This document shows, one piece after another, positions 33,879 to 43,365 of a DNA stretch of 64,000 bases; position 1 is the stretch's first letter; every line of letters starts with the position of its first letter. A program made the translations under genes and the position numbers. The notes beneath the pieces are model-generated. The model had not been told where the DNA came from. It saw only the letters and a list, made by a program, of their open reading frames with translations, and made no database searches. The stretch comes from Ignavibacteria bacterium (GTDB lineage Bacteria > Bacteroidota > Ignavibacteria > Ignavibacteriales > SURF-24): the NCBI GenBank assembly GCA_025612245.1, contig JAAXKQ010000013.1, positions 62,001 through 126,000 on the forward strand, in the 5' to 3' direction.

Positions 33879-36671
33879 TTAGGCCAGCTTGCCTTCAATG
33901 TAGCTCTTGAGGTACCGCCCGGTAAAGGATTCCTGAACTTCAATTATTTCTTCCGGCGTGCCGCAGGCAACAATTTGCCCTCCCTTATCGCCTGCATCGG
34001 GACCCAGGTCGATTATATAATCGGCACTCTTAATTACATCCAGGTTGTGCTCAATTATTACGACCGAGTTGTTACTTTCGAGCAGCATCTTAAAGCAGTT
34101 AAGGAGCTTATTGATGTCGTCAAAATGAAGACCCGTAGTGGGCTCGTCAAATATAAAAAGTGTATGTTCGTTATCCTTCTGAGTTGATAGATGCGCTGCC
34201 AGTTTCACCCTCTGAGCCTCGCCTCCTGAAAGGGTGTTTGAAGGCTGGCCCAGCTTGATATAACCAAGACCGACGTCTGAGAGAACCTGCAGATGTTTTT
34301 TAATTTTAGGGGTATCGTTAAACAGACCCAGGGCTTCATCTACGGACATATCGAGCACTTCCACGAGGTTTTTACCCTTGTAGGTTATTTCCCTGATTTC
34401 CTTCTTAAAGCGCGTGCCCTTGCAATCCTCGCACTCAAGGTAGAGATCCGCAAGGAACTGCATTTCGACCTTCACAAATCCCTCTCCCTGGCAGGTCTCA
34501 CACCTTCCGCCGGGGACGTTGAAAGAAAAGTACCCGGGTTTATATCCCTTGGCTCTTGCCTGGTGAGTTGAGGCAAAAAGTTCCCTTATCAGCTCATAAG
34601 CCTTTACGTAGCTAATGGGATTTGAGCGCGGGCTTCTGCCAATTGGGGACTGGTCCACAATTTCAATGTTGTCAACCTGGTGTACCCCCTTTATGTCGTC
34701 GAACTGCCCGATCTTCGGGGGATTACCGCCAAGGAGTTTTGTTACGCCTCCATAGAGCACATCGTGTATTAGTGTGCTTTTGCCCGAGCCACTGACGCCC
34801 GTAATGACCACAAACTTATTAAGCGGTATGTCAACGTCAATATTCTTCAGGTTGTGTTCCCGGGCCCCTTTTATCTGAAGCATCCTGGAGGAATCAGTAT
34901 TTCGAACCTCAGGAACAGGGATGGTAAGCTTTCCTGAAAGATATTTTCCCGTAAGAGAATTCGGATCCGCAATGATCTGTTCGTAGCTCCCCATCGAGGT
35001 GATCTCGCCGCCATGGATTCCGGCTCTCGGACCCATGTCCACAATTATATCCGCCTCCCTCATCATTTCAGGATCGTGCTCAACTACAAGCACCGTATTG
35101 CCTATGTCGCGCAGCGACTTGAGTATCCTGATAAGACGCGTATTGTCGCGCGGGTGAAGACCGATGCTCGGCTCATCCAGGACGTAAAGCGTTCCAATGA
35201 GCGCGGAACCAAGTGAAGTTGCCAGATTTATCCTCTGAGTTTCACCCCCCGAGAGAGTACTGCTTAAGCGGTCGAGCGTAAGATAACCCAGGCCGACGTC
35301 GTTCAAGAACGTCAGGCGCTTAATGATCTCCTTTAATATTCTTTCAGCTATTGAAAGCTCATATTGCGTGAGATCAAGCGACAGGAAAAACTGCAGCGAC
35401 TTTTCAATTGAAAGCCTGACCACATCCTGAATCGAGCTTCCGCCTATTTTCACCTGTTCAGTCTCGCGCCTGAGGCGTGAACCCTTGCAGGCTGCACACG
35501 TCGTATAACCGCGGTAGCGGCTTAAAAGAACCCTTATGTGCATCTTGTATGTCTGGCCTTCCAGATCTTCAAAGAACGGATCAATGCCTATAAAACCCGT
35601 ATACCCTTTTTTTATCGTCTCAACCTGATCTTCTGTAAGCTGTCTGAACGGAACGTTAACCTGTATGTTGTGATCTTTTGCCGTGCGTACAAGGTCCCTT
35701 AGATACTTGCTGTACTTGACACCGCGCCATGGCGCAATTGCACCTTCAAGAATTGTAAGGTTAGGATCGGGAACTACAAGGTTCATGTCTATGCCGACCG
35801 TTCTGCCGAAACCCTGGCAGACGGGACATGCACCGAAAGGGTTATTGAACGAGAAAAACTGCGGTTCCGGCTCTTCATAACGCGTTCCGCAGCATTCATA
35901 AAACCTGTTGAAATTTTTCACCTCAAAGCTCTCGGCATTTATTACCGCAAGGCGCCCTTCCCCTTCCTTGAAAGACGTTTCGATGGATTCAGAGAGTGTC
36001 TCCCTTACCCGGCCAGGTCTCACCTTAAAGCGGTCTATTATAACATAGACGCTGTCTTTCTTCTTCGGGAGCGTATATTTCTCATTTAAATCAATGAGCT
36101 TATCTTTTGAGAAAATTCTGAAGAAACCTCTTCTTTTAAGAAGCTCAATTTCCTCTTTTTGCGTCCTGCCCTCGTGCAGGTGCATGGGAAAGCCCATGTA
36201 AAACTTTTCCTCACCATGCTGTTCCTCAATCCACTCGGAAACAGAACCAACCGTATCTTTTCTTACGACATTTCCGCAGTTAATGCAGTATGTCTTTCCG
36301 ATTCGGGCAAAAAGGAGCCTCAGGTAGTCATAAACCTCCGTCGTGGTTCCTACGGTGGAACGCGTATTTCTGGAACCGGTTTTCTGTTCTATGGCTACGG
36401 CAGGACTTATCCCATAGATAAAGTCGACGTCGGGCTTATTAATTCTTTCGAGGAACTGCCTTGCGTAGGAAGAAAGGCTTTCCACATAACGGCGCTGCCC
36501 TTCGGCATAAATCGTATCAAAAACCAGTGAGGATTTACCGCTGCCGCTGACTCCTGTAAAAACCACCATCTTATTGCGCGGTATCTCAAAAGAAAGGTTT
36601 TTCAGGTTATGCTCCCTGGCACCCTTGATGATGATCTTATCGCGTGAATTTGTATTGGAATTCTTTGACAT
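33879..36671 (-). CDS. uvrA: excinuclease ABC subunit A
   Basis: UvrA of 930 residues, the damage-recognition ATPase of nucleotide excision repair. It has two ABC ATPase halves: Walker A GVSGSGKSSLVF near residue 38 and GVSGSGKSTLIH near 645, with signatures LSGGETQRINLA and LSGGEAQRVKLA. Zinc-binding Cys pairs are present in CINCGNVV, CPVCQGFG, CAACKG, CETCQGEG and CEDCKG. The family N-terminus IIIKGAREHNLKNL is intact. No Shine-Dalgarno is visible. It is a single-gene unit bounded by strong terminators on both sides. Confidence 0.97.
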   Translation of the reverse strand: MSKNSNTNSRDKIIIKGAREHNLKNLSFEIPRNKMVVFTGVSGSGKSSLVFDTIYAEGQRRYVESLSSYARQFLERINKPDVDFIYGISPAVAIEQKTGSRNTRSTVGTTTEVYDYLRLLFARIGKTYCINCGNVVRKDTVGSVSEWIEEQHGEEKFYMGFPMHLHEGRTQKEEIELLKRRGFFRIFSKDKLIDLNEKYTLPKKKDSVYVIIDRFKVRPGRVRETLSESIETSFKEGEGRLAVINAESFEVKNFNRFYECCGTRYEEPEPQFFSFNNPFGACPVCQGFGRTVGIDMNLVVPDPNLTILEGAIAPWRGVKYSKYLRDLVRTAKDHNIQVNVPFRQLTEDQVETIKKGYTGFIGIDPFFEDLEGQTYKMHIRVLLSRYRGYTTCAACKGSRLRRETEQVKIGGSSIQDVVRLSIEKSLQFFLSLDLTQYELSIAERILKEIIKRLTFLNDVGLGYLTLDRLSSTLSGGETQRINLATSLGSALIGTLYVLDEPSIGLHPRDNTRLIRILKSLRDIGNTVLVVEHDPEMMREADIIVDMGPRAGIHGGEITSMGSYEQIIADPNSLTGKYLSGKLTIPVPEVRNTDSSRMLQIKGAREHNLKNIDVDIPLNKFVVITGVSGSGKSTLIHDVLYGGVTKLLGGNPPKIGQFDDIKGVHQVDNIEIVDQSPIGRSPRSNPISYVKAYELIRELFASTHQARAKGYKPGYFSFNVPGGRCETCQGEGFVKVEMQFLADLYLECEDCKGTRFKKEIREITYKGKNLVEVLDMSVDEALGLFNDTPKIKKHLQVLSDVGLGYIKLGQPSNTLSGGEAQRVKLAAHLSTQKDNEHTLFIFDEPTTGLHFDDINKLLNCFKMLLESNNSVVIIEHNLDVIKSADYIIDLGPDAGDKGGQIVACGTPEEIIEVQESFTGRYLKSYIEGKLA

Positions 36672-36692
36672 ATAAGTTTTGAAAGTTCAAAA

Positions 36693-36723
36693 AGGCATGC
36701 GCATTCTCCGAATGCGCATGCCT
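36693..36723 (-). terminator. rho-independent terminator of the mla operon
   Basis: AGGCATGCGCATT (36693-36705) and AATGCGCATGCCT (36711-36723) form a perfect 13-bp stem with a 5-base loop, followed on the minus strand by TTTTTGAAC. A run of A on the other side means it could also work on the plus strand. It lies about 78 bp past the mlaD stop and just upstream of uvrA. Confidence 0.85.
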
Positions 36724-36801
36724 AAAAAATAAAATTAACCCGGTAAATTAAGGGATAATGAGGAGTTAAAAAAGGCAGAATTTTATAAACAGCACTCTCA
36801 T

Positions 36802-37845
36802 CTAGTGTTTCCTGGTACCCGTATTATCCTCCAGAGTCTTCAATTCCTTAATCTTTGCGTCCAGAGTCCTGGTTTTCTCCTTGATTTCCGATATTTTGCT
36901 GTCGAGATTCTTCTCGTATTCGCTTGCATCCCAGTAGCCCCTTTCCTCGAAATAGCTCTTAAAGAGCCAGTTGTGCTTGAGGGCTTCCATATTTTCAGAA
37001 AATCTTGCCGCCCCAACCCTCACCTGTTCGGTTGTTGCAGTCAGGTTCTTTATCATCGAGCGGATCGAATCGCTGTAGGTGCTCTTGTCCGAGACGAGCT
37101 GGCCCAGGACTCCTCTGCCCTGACGCACATTGTCAACCACGTTATCCACCTTGAGAATAGTCTTATCCAGGTCTGCTATGATCTTCTGGAAATCCCCGGT
37201 CGTATTTTTAACAATGTCAGAAATCTCGTTTAATTTTGTCGTTATATTGTTCAGGCTTCTGTCGGCCGATTTTGTGAGATCCGTAGCTGAATTATAGAGC
37301 TCATCGTCGTTAATAATTTTGCCTATCGTACCTTGTCCTGTATTTATCTTGGATACAATTTCAGAAAAATCCTTAGTTATACCCTTCAGGTAACTAAGCG
37401 TTCCCTGCCCTTCGGCAATAATTTCAGCTATACTGACCGGCGATTTTGAGCGCACGAAGCCCCCGTCTTTAACTATCTCGTAGGCCGTGGTGCCAACAGA
37501 AAGGACCACTATTTTATTGCCAACGAGTCCTTCGGTTTCAATCGTAGCCCTGGTATCCTTGCGTATGAAATTCTTCACATCCGAATTTATACGCATCGTC
37601 ACAATGACGCGCCCTGTGGTGTCATTTGCAATTTCAATCTCGTTTACGCTTCCGACATTGATACCGCTCAGCCTGACGGGTGCCCCGGTTCTAAGGCCTT
37701 CTACAGTGGTAAACATGGCTTTAATGGTAAAAGTAGGCTGAAAGAGGGATTCCCTTCCCCCAATAAGAAAAATAGCAGTTACCAGTAGAGCGGTCCCCAG
37801 AAACACAAACAGTCCCAGACGTGCGCCCGTGAAATTCTTCAGCAT
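36802..37845 (-). CDS. mlaD: MlaD-family MCE protein
   Basis: A 347-residue protein with one N-terminal membrane anchor (about 10-27, LFVFLGTALLVTAIFLIGG) and an MCE domain at about 40-120 (TVEGLRTGAPVRLSGINVGSV). A long helical tail follows (about 140-345), rich in heptads and ending in charged coiled coil. MCE proteins form hexameric rings or tubes that carry lipids across the periplasm. The tail is longer than in E. coli MlaD and may form a needle-like barrel (inference). AGGAG precedes the ATG. It is last in the mlaE-mlaF-mlaD operon. Confidence 0.93.
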   Translation of the reverse strand: MLKNFTGARLGLFVFLGTALLVTAIFLIGGRESLFQPTFTIKAMFTTVEGLRTGAPVRLSGINVGSVNEIEIANDTTGRVIVTMRINSDVKNFIRKDTRATIETEGLVGNKIVVLSVGTTAYEIVKDGGFVRSKSPVSIAEIIAEGQGTLSYLKGITKDFSEIVSKINTGQGTIGKIINDDELYNSATDLTKSADRSLNNITTKLNEISDIVKNTTGDFQKIIADLDKTILKVDNVVDNVRQGRGVLGQLVSDKSTYSDSIRSMIKNLTATTEQVRVGAARFSENMEALKHNWLFKSYFEERGYWDASEYEKNLDSKISEIKEKTRTLDAKIKELKTLEDNTGTRKH

Positions 37846-37859
37846 TTATATCTCCTAGC

Positions 37860-38594
37860 TTAGGCTTTAATAACTTCCGTACTAAAAAAGTTTTGTAAAA
37901 ATTTGTCCTGCGAGCTCGTCAACTCACTTATTGTCCCCTCATAGGCTATAACGGCATCCTTGAGGAATATAGCCCTGTCGGCAATGATATTTGCACAGAT
38001 CAGGTCATGTGTAACGGCAATGGAAGTCATGTTCAGTTTTTTCTGGAGCTCCAGAATAAGTTCGCTTATCTCCTTTGTTGTCAAGGGATCCAGCCCTGTA
38101 GTCGGTTCATCATATAACATCAGTTTCGGTTCTGTAATGATTGAGCGTGCCAGGGCTATTCTTTTTCGCATACCCCCGGAGAGTTCGGAAGGCATTTTGT
38201 CAATAGCATCCAGCAGTGAAACCATTTCAAGTGTTTTGACCACCCTTTCTTCAACTTCGCTTTGAGGCAGATTAAAGTGTCTGTAAAGAGGAAATGCAAG
38301 ATTTTCCTTTACAGTCATTGAATCGTACAGAGCACCGCTCTGGAAAAGGAAGCCGATGTTTTTCCTGACCTCATTTAACTGACTGTAGGAAAGCTTCAGC
38401 ATTTCCTGCCCGTCTACAACGATATCCCCCTCGTCGGGTGTCATAAGGCCAATGATACACTTCAAAAGGACGCTTTTCCCGGTTCCGCTTCTTCCGAAGA
38501 CGACGAGGTTTTCCCCTTTTTCCACATTGAGAGAAATTTTGTCCAGCACCTTATGAGAATCGAATGCCTTGCTCAGATTTTTTATGTTTACCAT
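37860..38594 (-). CDS. mlaF: MlaF-family lipid ABC transporter ATPase
   Basis: An ABC ATPase of about 244 residues with Walker A FGRSGTGKSVLLK, Q-loop LFQSGALYDSMTV, signature LSGGMRKRIALARSI, Walker B LMLYDEPTTGLDP and H-loop VTHDL. It powers the MlaE permease. I choose the ATG at 38594, whose A is shared with the mlaE TGA stop (TGATG coupling); ATG 38606 and GTG 38612 are also in frame. The resulting N-terminus MVNIKNLSKAF is natural for the family. It is 14 bp upstream of mlaD. Confidence 0.94.
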   Translation of the reverse strand: MVNIKNLSKAFDSHKVLDKISLNVEKGENLVVFGRSGTGKSVLLKCIIGLMTPDEGDIVVDGQEMLKLSYSQLNEVRKNIGFLFQSGALYDSMTVKENLAFPLYRHFNLPQSEVEERVVKTLEMVSLLDAIDKMPSELSGGMRKRIALARSIITEPKLMLYDEPTTGLDPLTTKEISELILELQKKLNMTSIAVTHDLICANIIADRAIFLKDAVIAYEGTISELTSSQDKFLQNFFSTEVIKA

Positions 38595-39388
38595 CAAGTC
38601 GGCCATAACCACAGAGTTAATTTTACAAGAACCATGTCAAATAAAAGAATTATTAAAGATGAAACCACAACCGATGTCGTCGAGGCTTTGCCAACCCCTT
38701 CGGTACCGTTCTCGGCCGTATAGCCCTTGTATGCTCCTACCATTCCCACGATGAAGCCAAAGACAAAGGTTTTAGCCACACCCGGTACAAAATCGCCAAA
38801 ACGGATTGAAAGCATGAGCGAATTGACGTAATAGTTGAAATTCATGCTCTGTGAGAGTGTAATTGCAATGTATCCGCCCATAATTGCAATAAAAATCACA
38901 TAAACCGTTAAAACCGGCAGAATCAGCGTACAGGCTATTACACGCGTTACAACAAGATACTTAAACGGGTTAACGGCAGAGACTTCCATTGCATCTATCT
39001 GTTCAGTAACCCTCATAGAACCCAGCTCGGCACCGATGCCGGAACTGACACGGCCGGCAAAAATTATGGCCGTAAGAACAGGCCCCAGTTCCCTTACGAC
39101 CGTCAGCGCAACCATTCCGGGCAGGAAAGACTCGGCCCCGAACCTTATGAGCACGGGCTGGCTTTGCATTGCAAGCACCAGACCGATGATAAAGCCCGTA
39201 ACGCTGACAATCGGAAGGGTCTTTACACCAAGCTCGTCCATGTGTTTCTTTATTTCAGCAAATTCATATGGAGGGACAAGGAACGTTTTGAAGAATTCCA
39301 CAGTAAAAAGTGAAAGGCCTCCAATGGTGCTGAAGTACTCGTTGAGCCGCTCGCCAATACGACCACGTCTGGTTTTACTAAGCTGCAT
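38594..39388 (-). CDS. mlaE: MlaE-family lipid ABC permease
   Basis: A 264-residue permease with about five membrane segments. The MlaE core is present: LTVVRELGPVLTAIIFAGRV, SSGIGAELGSMRVTEQIDAM, NPFKYLVVTRV and a C-terminal GTEGVGKASTTSVV. It is the first gene of mlaE-mlaF-mlaD. The operon has no MlaC or MlaA, as is usual outside Proteobacteria. It is similar to, but clearly diverged from, the orphan copy at 28761-29534, for example RVTEQIDAMEVSAVNP here against KVTEQIDALETMAISP there. Confidence 0.94.
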   Translation of the reverse strand: MQLSKTRRGRIGERLNEYFSTIGGLSLFTVEFFKTFLVPPYEFAEIKKHMDELGVKTLPIVSVTGFIIGLVLAMQSQPVLIRFGAESFLPGMVALTVVRELGPVLTAIIFAGRVSSGIGAELGSMRVTEQIDAMEVSAVNPFKYLVVTRVIACTLILPVLTVYVIFIAIMGGYIAITLSQSMNFNYYVNSLMLSIRFGDFVPGVAKTFVFGFIVGMVGAYKGYTAENGTEGVGKASTTSVVVSSLIILLFDMVLVKLTLWLWPT

Positions 39389-39556
39389 TAAGTTTTATTA
39401 GTTTCCCTGATTATTATAAGATAATAAATCTGCCGCACATTTTATCCAGCTGCTTGTGCCAAAAAATCATATCTTGAATTTAACAGAATTCTAATCACAA
39501 AATTAGAAATATTTAAGTTAGAAATTTACGCAAATTGCGCCTAAGAAGAAAGATTC

Positions 39557-39916
39557 TCAGAAGGCATCCTCGTAGTAGTTTATAACCGGCTCTCCCGGCC
39601 TCTCCTCCAGAATTGCCACAACATCGAACCGGCAGGCAGATTCATCGATCTTTCTCTCAAAAAGGTAGCATTCGGCTAGTTTTCTGACCTGTTTAATTTT
39701 TGCGGGCGTAATGCTGTATTCGGGCTCCCCGTATTCCAGGTTCTGCCTGTACTTTACCTCCACAAAGACGAGCGTTTCACCGTCCTTTGCAATAATATCT
39801 ATCTCCCCCTTGCCGAAATGGTAGTTCCTTTCAACTATTCTGAAACCTTTGCTTTCGAGGAGCCTTGCAGCCATCTCCTCGCCCTCACGGCCCGCCTTGT
39901 TAGATTCCAGGCTCAT
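39557..39916 (-). CDS. YraN family (UPF0102) endonuclease-like protein
   Basis: A 119-residue protein of the YraN family. GREGEEMAARLLESKGF, then YHFGKGEIDIIAKDGETLVF and VEVKYR give the PD-(D/E)xK nuclease-like core. Family members are widespread and often sit beside rnhB, as here, where the two overlap by 17 bp. The true substrate is not established. It is the last gene of the prenyltransferase-rnhB-yraN run. Confidence 0.9.
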   Translation of the reverse strand: MSLESNKAGREGEEMAARLLESKGFRIVERNYHFGKGEIDIIAKDGETLVFVEVKYRQNLEYGEPEYSITPAKIKQVRKLAECYLFERKIDESACRFDVVAILEERPGEPVINYYEDAF

Positions 39917-40514
39917 TTTCTTCCATCAGGAAATTCTTAAGAAATGTTTTTCTGTGAAAGGGACTCGGCCCAAATTGCCTCAGCGCTTTTATATGCTCGG
40001 AGGTGCCGTAGCCCTTGTTCTTATGCCACATATATTCAGGGTATTCAGCTGAAAGCTCCTTCATCATGCGGTCACGCGTAACCTTGGCAACTATTGAAGC
40101 GGCTGCAATACAGAAGGATTTGCCGTCGCCCTTGACAATTGCCCTGGAAGGAATCCTGCTCGGGAAAACCTTGTTGCCGTCTATTATTGCCAGATCTGGC
40201 ACCACACTTAGGCTTTCCAGTGAATTTTTCATTGCAAGCATCGTTGCCTGAAGTATATTGATCCTGTCTATCTCCAGATGACTTACTATGCCTACGGACC
40301 AGCTGAGGGCTTTTCCCGTAATTTCAAGGTAAAGCTCTTCCCTTAAAGCTTCGCTCAGCTTTTTTGAATCATTTACCCTTGCAATTGAAATGCAGGGGTC
40401 GAAAACAACCGAGGCTGCTACAACGGGTCCGGCCAGAGGGCCGCGGCCTGCCTCATCAATTCCTGCAATGAGGCGTATATTTTCAGACAAAAACGCGTTA
40501 TCGAAATTTTTCAT
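39900..40514 (-). CDS. rnhB: ribonuclease HII
   Basis: RNase HII of 204 residues, which cuts the RNA strand of RNA-DNA hybrids and single ribonucleotides in DNA. The active-site acidic residues are in IAGIDEAGRGPLAGP (D20, E21) and VPDLAIIDGNK. The family stretches VKGDGKSFCIAAASIVAKVTR and HKNKGYGTSEH are complete. The start overlaps the prenyltransferase stop by four bases (ATGA). Confidence 0.96.
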   Translation of the reverse strand: MKNFDNAFLSENIRLIAGIDEAGRGPLAGPVVAASVVFDPCISIARVNDSKKLSEALREELYLEITGKALSWSVGIVSHLEIDRINILQATMLAMKNSLESLSVVPDLAIIDGNKVFPSRIPSRAIVKGDGKSFCIAAASIVAKVTRDRMMKELSAEYPEYMWHKNKGYGTSEHIKALRQFGPSPFHRKTFLKNFLMEENEPGI

Positions 40515-41353
40515 TTGTTTCCCAGATAAATTGCCACAAGTCCCAGAACCATCGTTAACTTAAGCAGGTTGCTCATAAGCTTGAGCCTTAAATGCCCTCC
40601 TTCAGTCTCAAAAAGAAGCTTCAAAAATAATATAAGTAATAAATTTACGCCGTTCATTACCAGTATAAAATATTCAATCCTGTAGATATGTAATAAATAA
40701 GGAATAAGCGTAAACGACATCAGTAATATAGTTAAAAAACCGGTAAGCCGTATGCTGTTCTTGAACCCGTATTTTTGAGGAAAAGTAACTATGCCGTTGC
40801 GGCTGTCTCCTTCTATGTCCTCCATATCTTTTATGATCTCGCGTATAAAATTCACCATTAGGGCAAAAAACGCCGGCATCAGTGTCAGGCTCCATTTACC
40901 GGCCGAAACCCCGCCAAATATGAAGGCAATTGCCGTCAAAATGCCTACGACAAAATTTCCAACAAGAGGAATTCCCTTTAAGAACTTTGAATAAAGAAAA
41001 ATTGCAGCTACGGAAACTATATAAATAACAAGGGCCGGAATGCTGATTAGACCAGCCAGAACAAACCCTGACACATTAAAAGCCCAATACAATATGCAGG
41101 CCTCCCGCTTTGAGAGTTTTCCCGAAGGCAACACTCTCTCAGGACGGTTAATCCGGTCAATTTCAACGTCAATTATATCATTAATGATGTTGCCTGCCGA
41201 GGCCGCCAGGGCGCCTGAAAAGGCAGCCATCAGGATTTTCATGCAAAGGAACTCCCCTTTTGAACAAATTAGACCCGCAACAAAAATGGTACAAAAGGTA
41301 ATCAGAACATTAAGAGGCCGGATTATCTGAAAAATTGCAGAGAGTTTTTTCAC
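40511..41353 (-). CDS. UbiA-family prenyltransferase, geranylgeranylglyceryl-phosphate geranylgeranyltransferase-like
   Basis: A 280-residue integral membrane prenyltransferase with about eight or nine hydrophobic segments. The first Asp-rich motif, NIINDIIDVEIDRINRPERV followed by LPSGKLS, and the second, REIIKDMEDIEGD, match the branch containing archaeal digeranylgeranylglyceryl phosphate synthases and FCB-group relatives. That branch is distinct from MenA and UbiA proper. The likely acceptor is a prenylated glycerol phosphate, but another prenylated product cannot be excluded. No partner GGGP synthase is in the window. It leads the rnhB-yraN run. Confidence 0.83.
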   Translation of the reverse strand: MKKLSAIFQIIRPLNVLITFCTIFVAGLICSKGEFLCMKILMAAFSGALAASAGNIINDIIDVEIDRINRPERVLPSGKLSKREACILYWAFNVSGFVLAGLISIPALVIYIVSVAAIFLYSKFLKGIPLVGNFVVGILTAIAFIFGGVSAGKWSLTLMPAFFALMVNFIREIIKDMEDIEGDSRNGIVTFPQKYGFKNSIRLTGFLTILLMSFTLIPYLLHIYRIEYFILVMNGVNLLLILFLKLLFETEGGHLRLKLMSNLLKLTMVLGLVAIYLGNK

Positions 41354-41413
41354 AGGGTTTATCCTTACTTAGGCAGATTTAACTACGCTAAAATAGGAAT
41401 AATCCCAAAGAAA

Positions 41414-43177
41414 TTAAAATTCGTTTACAAGTCCGAGGTGAATCTTGCCCTGGCTGAACTGATCGCCGTTTCCCAGGGCATAGCTCACACTGAGTATGCC
41501 GAAGCCGGTTTCAAGGTTAATTCCCAGGCCGTAACCGTTCTTGAATGACGAGGTGCGCGGGATGTTCCTTTCGGGCTCCGCACTCCTGAGGTAATAGCCC
41601 GAATCCAGAAAAAGGAATCCGTAGGTCCGCCTTGAAAGTAAAACCCTGTATTCAAGGTTCGACCAAAGAAGCCTGTTTGCAAGGAACTGGTTTTCATTAT
41701 AGCCCCTTAGAGTATTCGTGCCGCCAAACCTGTAAAGGTCGCTTACTTCATAGTTAGTGCTTCTTAATTCCCTTCCATGCAGGCCCAGTGCAGCTACCTG
41801 GCTGCTGAAAATCTCATAAAACAGGCTGAAATCTATGGCAAAGCGCTGCTGGTTTATATTTTGAATTGTCTCGGTATTAAGGAATCTTTCCGGTCCGTTT
41901 ACTTTTTTCCTGCTGAAGAGGTAACTGTTCAAGAAGTAAATACCCTTTGTAGGAGCGTAGAAATCATCCCTTGTATCGATCTTAAGGCTTACCCCCGTAG
42001 AAACGGTAGAAGAGTTAAAAACGGTAAAATAAGGAGAACCGTTTTCTGTAGGTATTACGTCTTCGGTGGAAAGTACAACTGAAGCCGATATATCCTCAGT
42101 TGCCAGGTATTCAAGCGAGGCCTCATACCTTCTTTGTATGTACGTGGTATCCTGCTTATGCTGTATGAGGCCGAGGTTTACGTTAAATGGAAATGAAAAC
42201 AGCCAGGGTTCCAGGTATCGCAGCTCCAGGTCCTGAGAATACCGGTCCAGCTGCTGCCACTTTATTGCAGCAGCCCTTCCGCTGCCCAGTATATTCCTGA
42301 GCGTGACGTTAACGAGGCCGGTCAGATATCCCTTCTGTCCTTCGCCGGTTCCAGGAAGATAGCCCAGTATGCCGTCAAAGTTATTTGTCTGCTTTTCCTT
42401 TACGTTGATCAGCAGCACCCCTTCGCCTTTTGAATTGAGGTAATAAGAGGGTTCTTCCAGGGGCTCAAAAAACCTAAGGCGGTCCAGCCTCTGCGGCACC
42501 TGCTCAATGAGTTTCTGCGAATAAAGGCTGCCCGGCTTAATTCTCAATTCCCTGAGTATTACGCGGTCCGAAGTTTTTGTATTTCCTTTAATTTTCACTT
42601 CATCGATCTTTGTTACCAGCCCTTTGTCTATTTTAAGGAACAAGTCTGCCACCTCTCTTGATGAAGCGGTGTCTTTTGTAAAGAAAATGGAGCTAATGAT
42701 TACCTTTGCAAAAGGGAATCCTTTTTCCTGCAGGTAATCCAGTGAGGAAGAAAGGTTATCTTCCAGTTCCGGCTTTACAAAAACCTGGCCCTTCATGAAG
42801 CCGAAAAGCCTCATAAAATAAGCTGAATCGGCACCGGCAGATTCTATTTCAATATTTCTTACATAAGTAGGATTGCCCGGCCGGACGGCAATTCGAAGAT
42901 CAGCACCCGAAGCATCAGTTGAGGCTTCAAAACCTGTACCTTCAAAAGACGGGTGGTAATATCCCATTTCAGAGAGTTTCTTCGTCAGGTTCAGCTTTAC
43001 TGTATCCAGAATGGAAGGAAAGACTTTCATACCCGTGCGCACACCGCTCCAGTTCACGTATTCTGTTCTACTGAATACGCTGCCGGTAACGTCAATTCTG
43101 CCGATTACCTGCTGAGAAAAAAAGGCTGCTGGAAGAAAGACTATTAATATGAAAGCCAGGACGAGTTTTCTATTCAT
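41414..43177 (-). CDS. Omp85-family outer membrane protein (BamA/TamA-like)
   Basis: A 587-residue protein with a signal peptide (about 1-21), roughly three POTRA-like domains (to about 270; IDEVKIKGNTKTSDRVILRE is the clearest) and a C-terminal beta-barrel. The barrel carries the Omp85 L6 motif in RFGGTNTLRGYNEN and ends in Phe. Family members insert proteins into, or move them across, the outer membrane. BamA itself is normally ~800 residues with five POTRAs, so this is more likely a TamA-like or lipid/protein-export paralogue. It is a single gene on its strand. Confidence 0.9.
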   Translation of the reverse strand: MNRKLVLAFILIVFLPAAFFSQQVIGRIDVTGSVFSRTEYVNWSGVRTGMKVFPSILDTVKLNLTKKLSEMGYYHPSFEGTGFEASTDASGADLRIAVRPGNPTYVRNIEIESAGADSAYFMRLFGFMKGQVFVKPELEDNLSSSLDYLQEKGFPFAKVIISSIFFTKDTASSREVADLFLKIDKGLVTKIDEVKIKGNTKTSDRVILRELRIKPGSLYSQKLIEQVPQRLDRLRFFEPLEEPSYYLNSKGEGVLLINVKEKQTNNFDGILGYLPGTGEGQKGYLTGLVNVTLRNILGSGRAAAIKWQQLDRYSQDLELRYLEPWLFSFPFNVNLGLIQHKQDTTYIQRRYEASLEYLATEDISASVVLSTEDVIPTENGSPYFTVFNSSTVSTGVSLKIDTRDDFYAPTKGIYFLNSYLFSRKKVNGPERFLNTETIQNINQQRFAIDFSLFYEIFSSQVAALGLHGRELRSTNYEVSDLYRFGGTNTLRGYNENQFLANRLLWSNLEYRVLLSRRTYGFLFLDSGYYLRSAEPERNIPRTSSFKNGYGLGINLETGFGILSVSYALGNGDQFSQGKIHLGLVNEF

Positions 43178-43322
43178 TCTTTACGCTTTGGGATTCAAAA
43201 CGAAGGAAACTTACGCCTTTTCCGGAAAAAATAAAACATAAAAAATCCAGGCCTCTCTCCCCCGGGAGGGAATTTTAAGTTGTAAATTTTAAGTTTTGAA
43301 TGGAAAGAGGAAAAAGAAAGCA

Positions 43323-43342
43323 GGGGACTTATCTCTGTCCCC
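43323..43342 (-). terminator. putative terminator of the secreted unknown gene
   Basis: GGGGAC (43323-43328) pairs with GTCCCC (43337-43342) around an 8-base loop. On the minus strand TGCTTTCTTTTT follows. It lies 24 bp past the stop of the gene at 43366-44031. A second GC-rich inverted repeat (CTCCC-CCGGGAG) lies nearby at about 43256-43268. Confidence 0.6.
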
Positions 43343-43365
43343 CGCCCGGGATTTGGAAAGGAGAG

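Noticed and set aside
36693-36723. Perfect inverted repeat as an attachment site or operator of uvrA
   Set aside because: The five-base loop, 13-bp stem, flanking T/A runs and place just after mlaD fit a terminator better.
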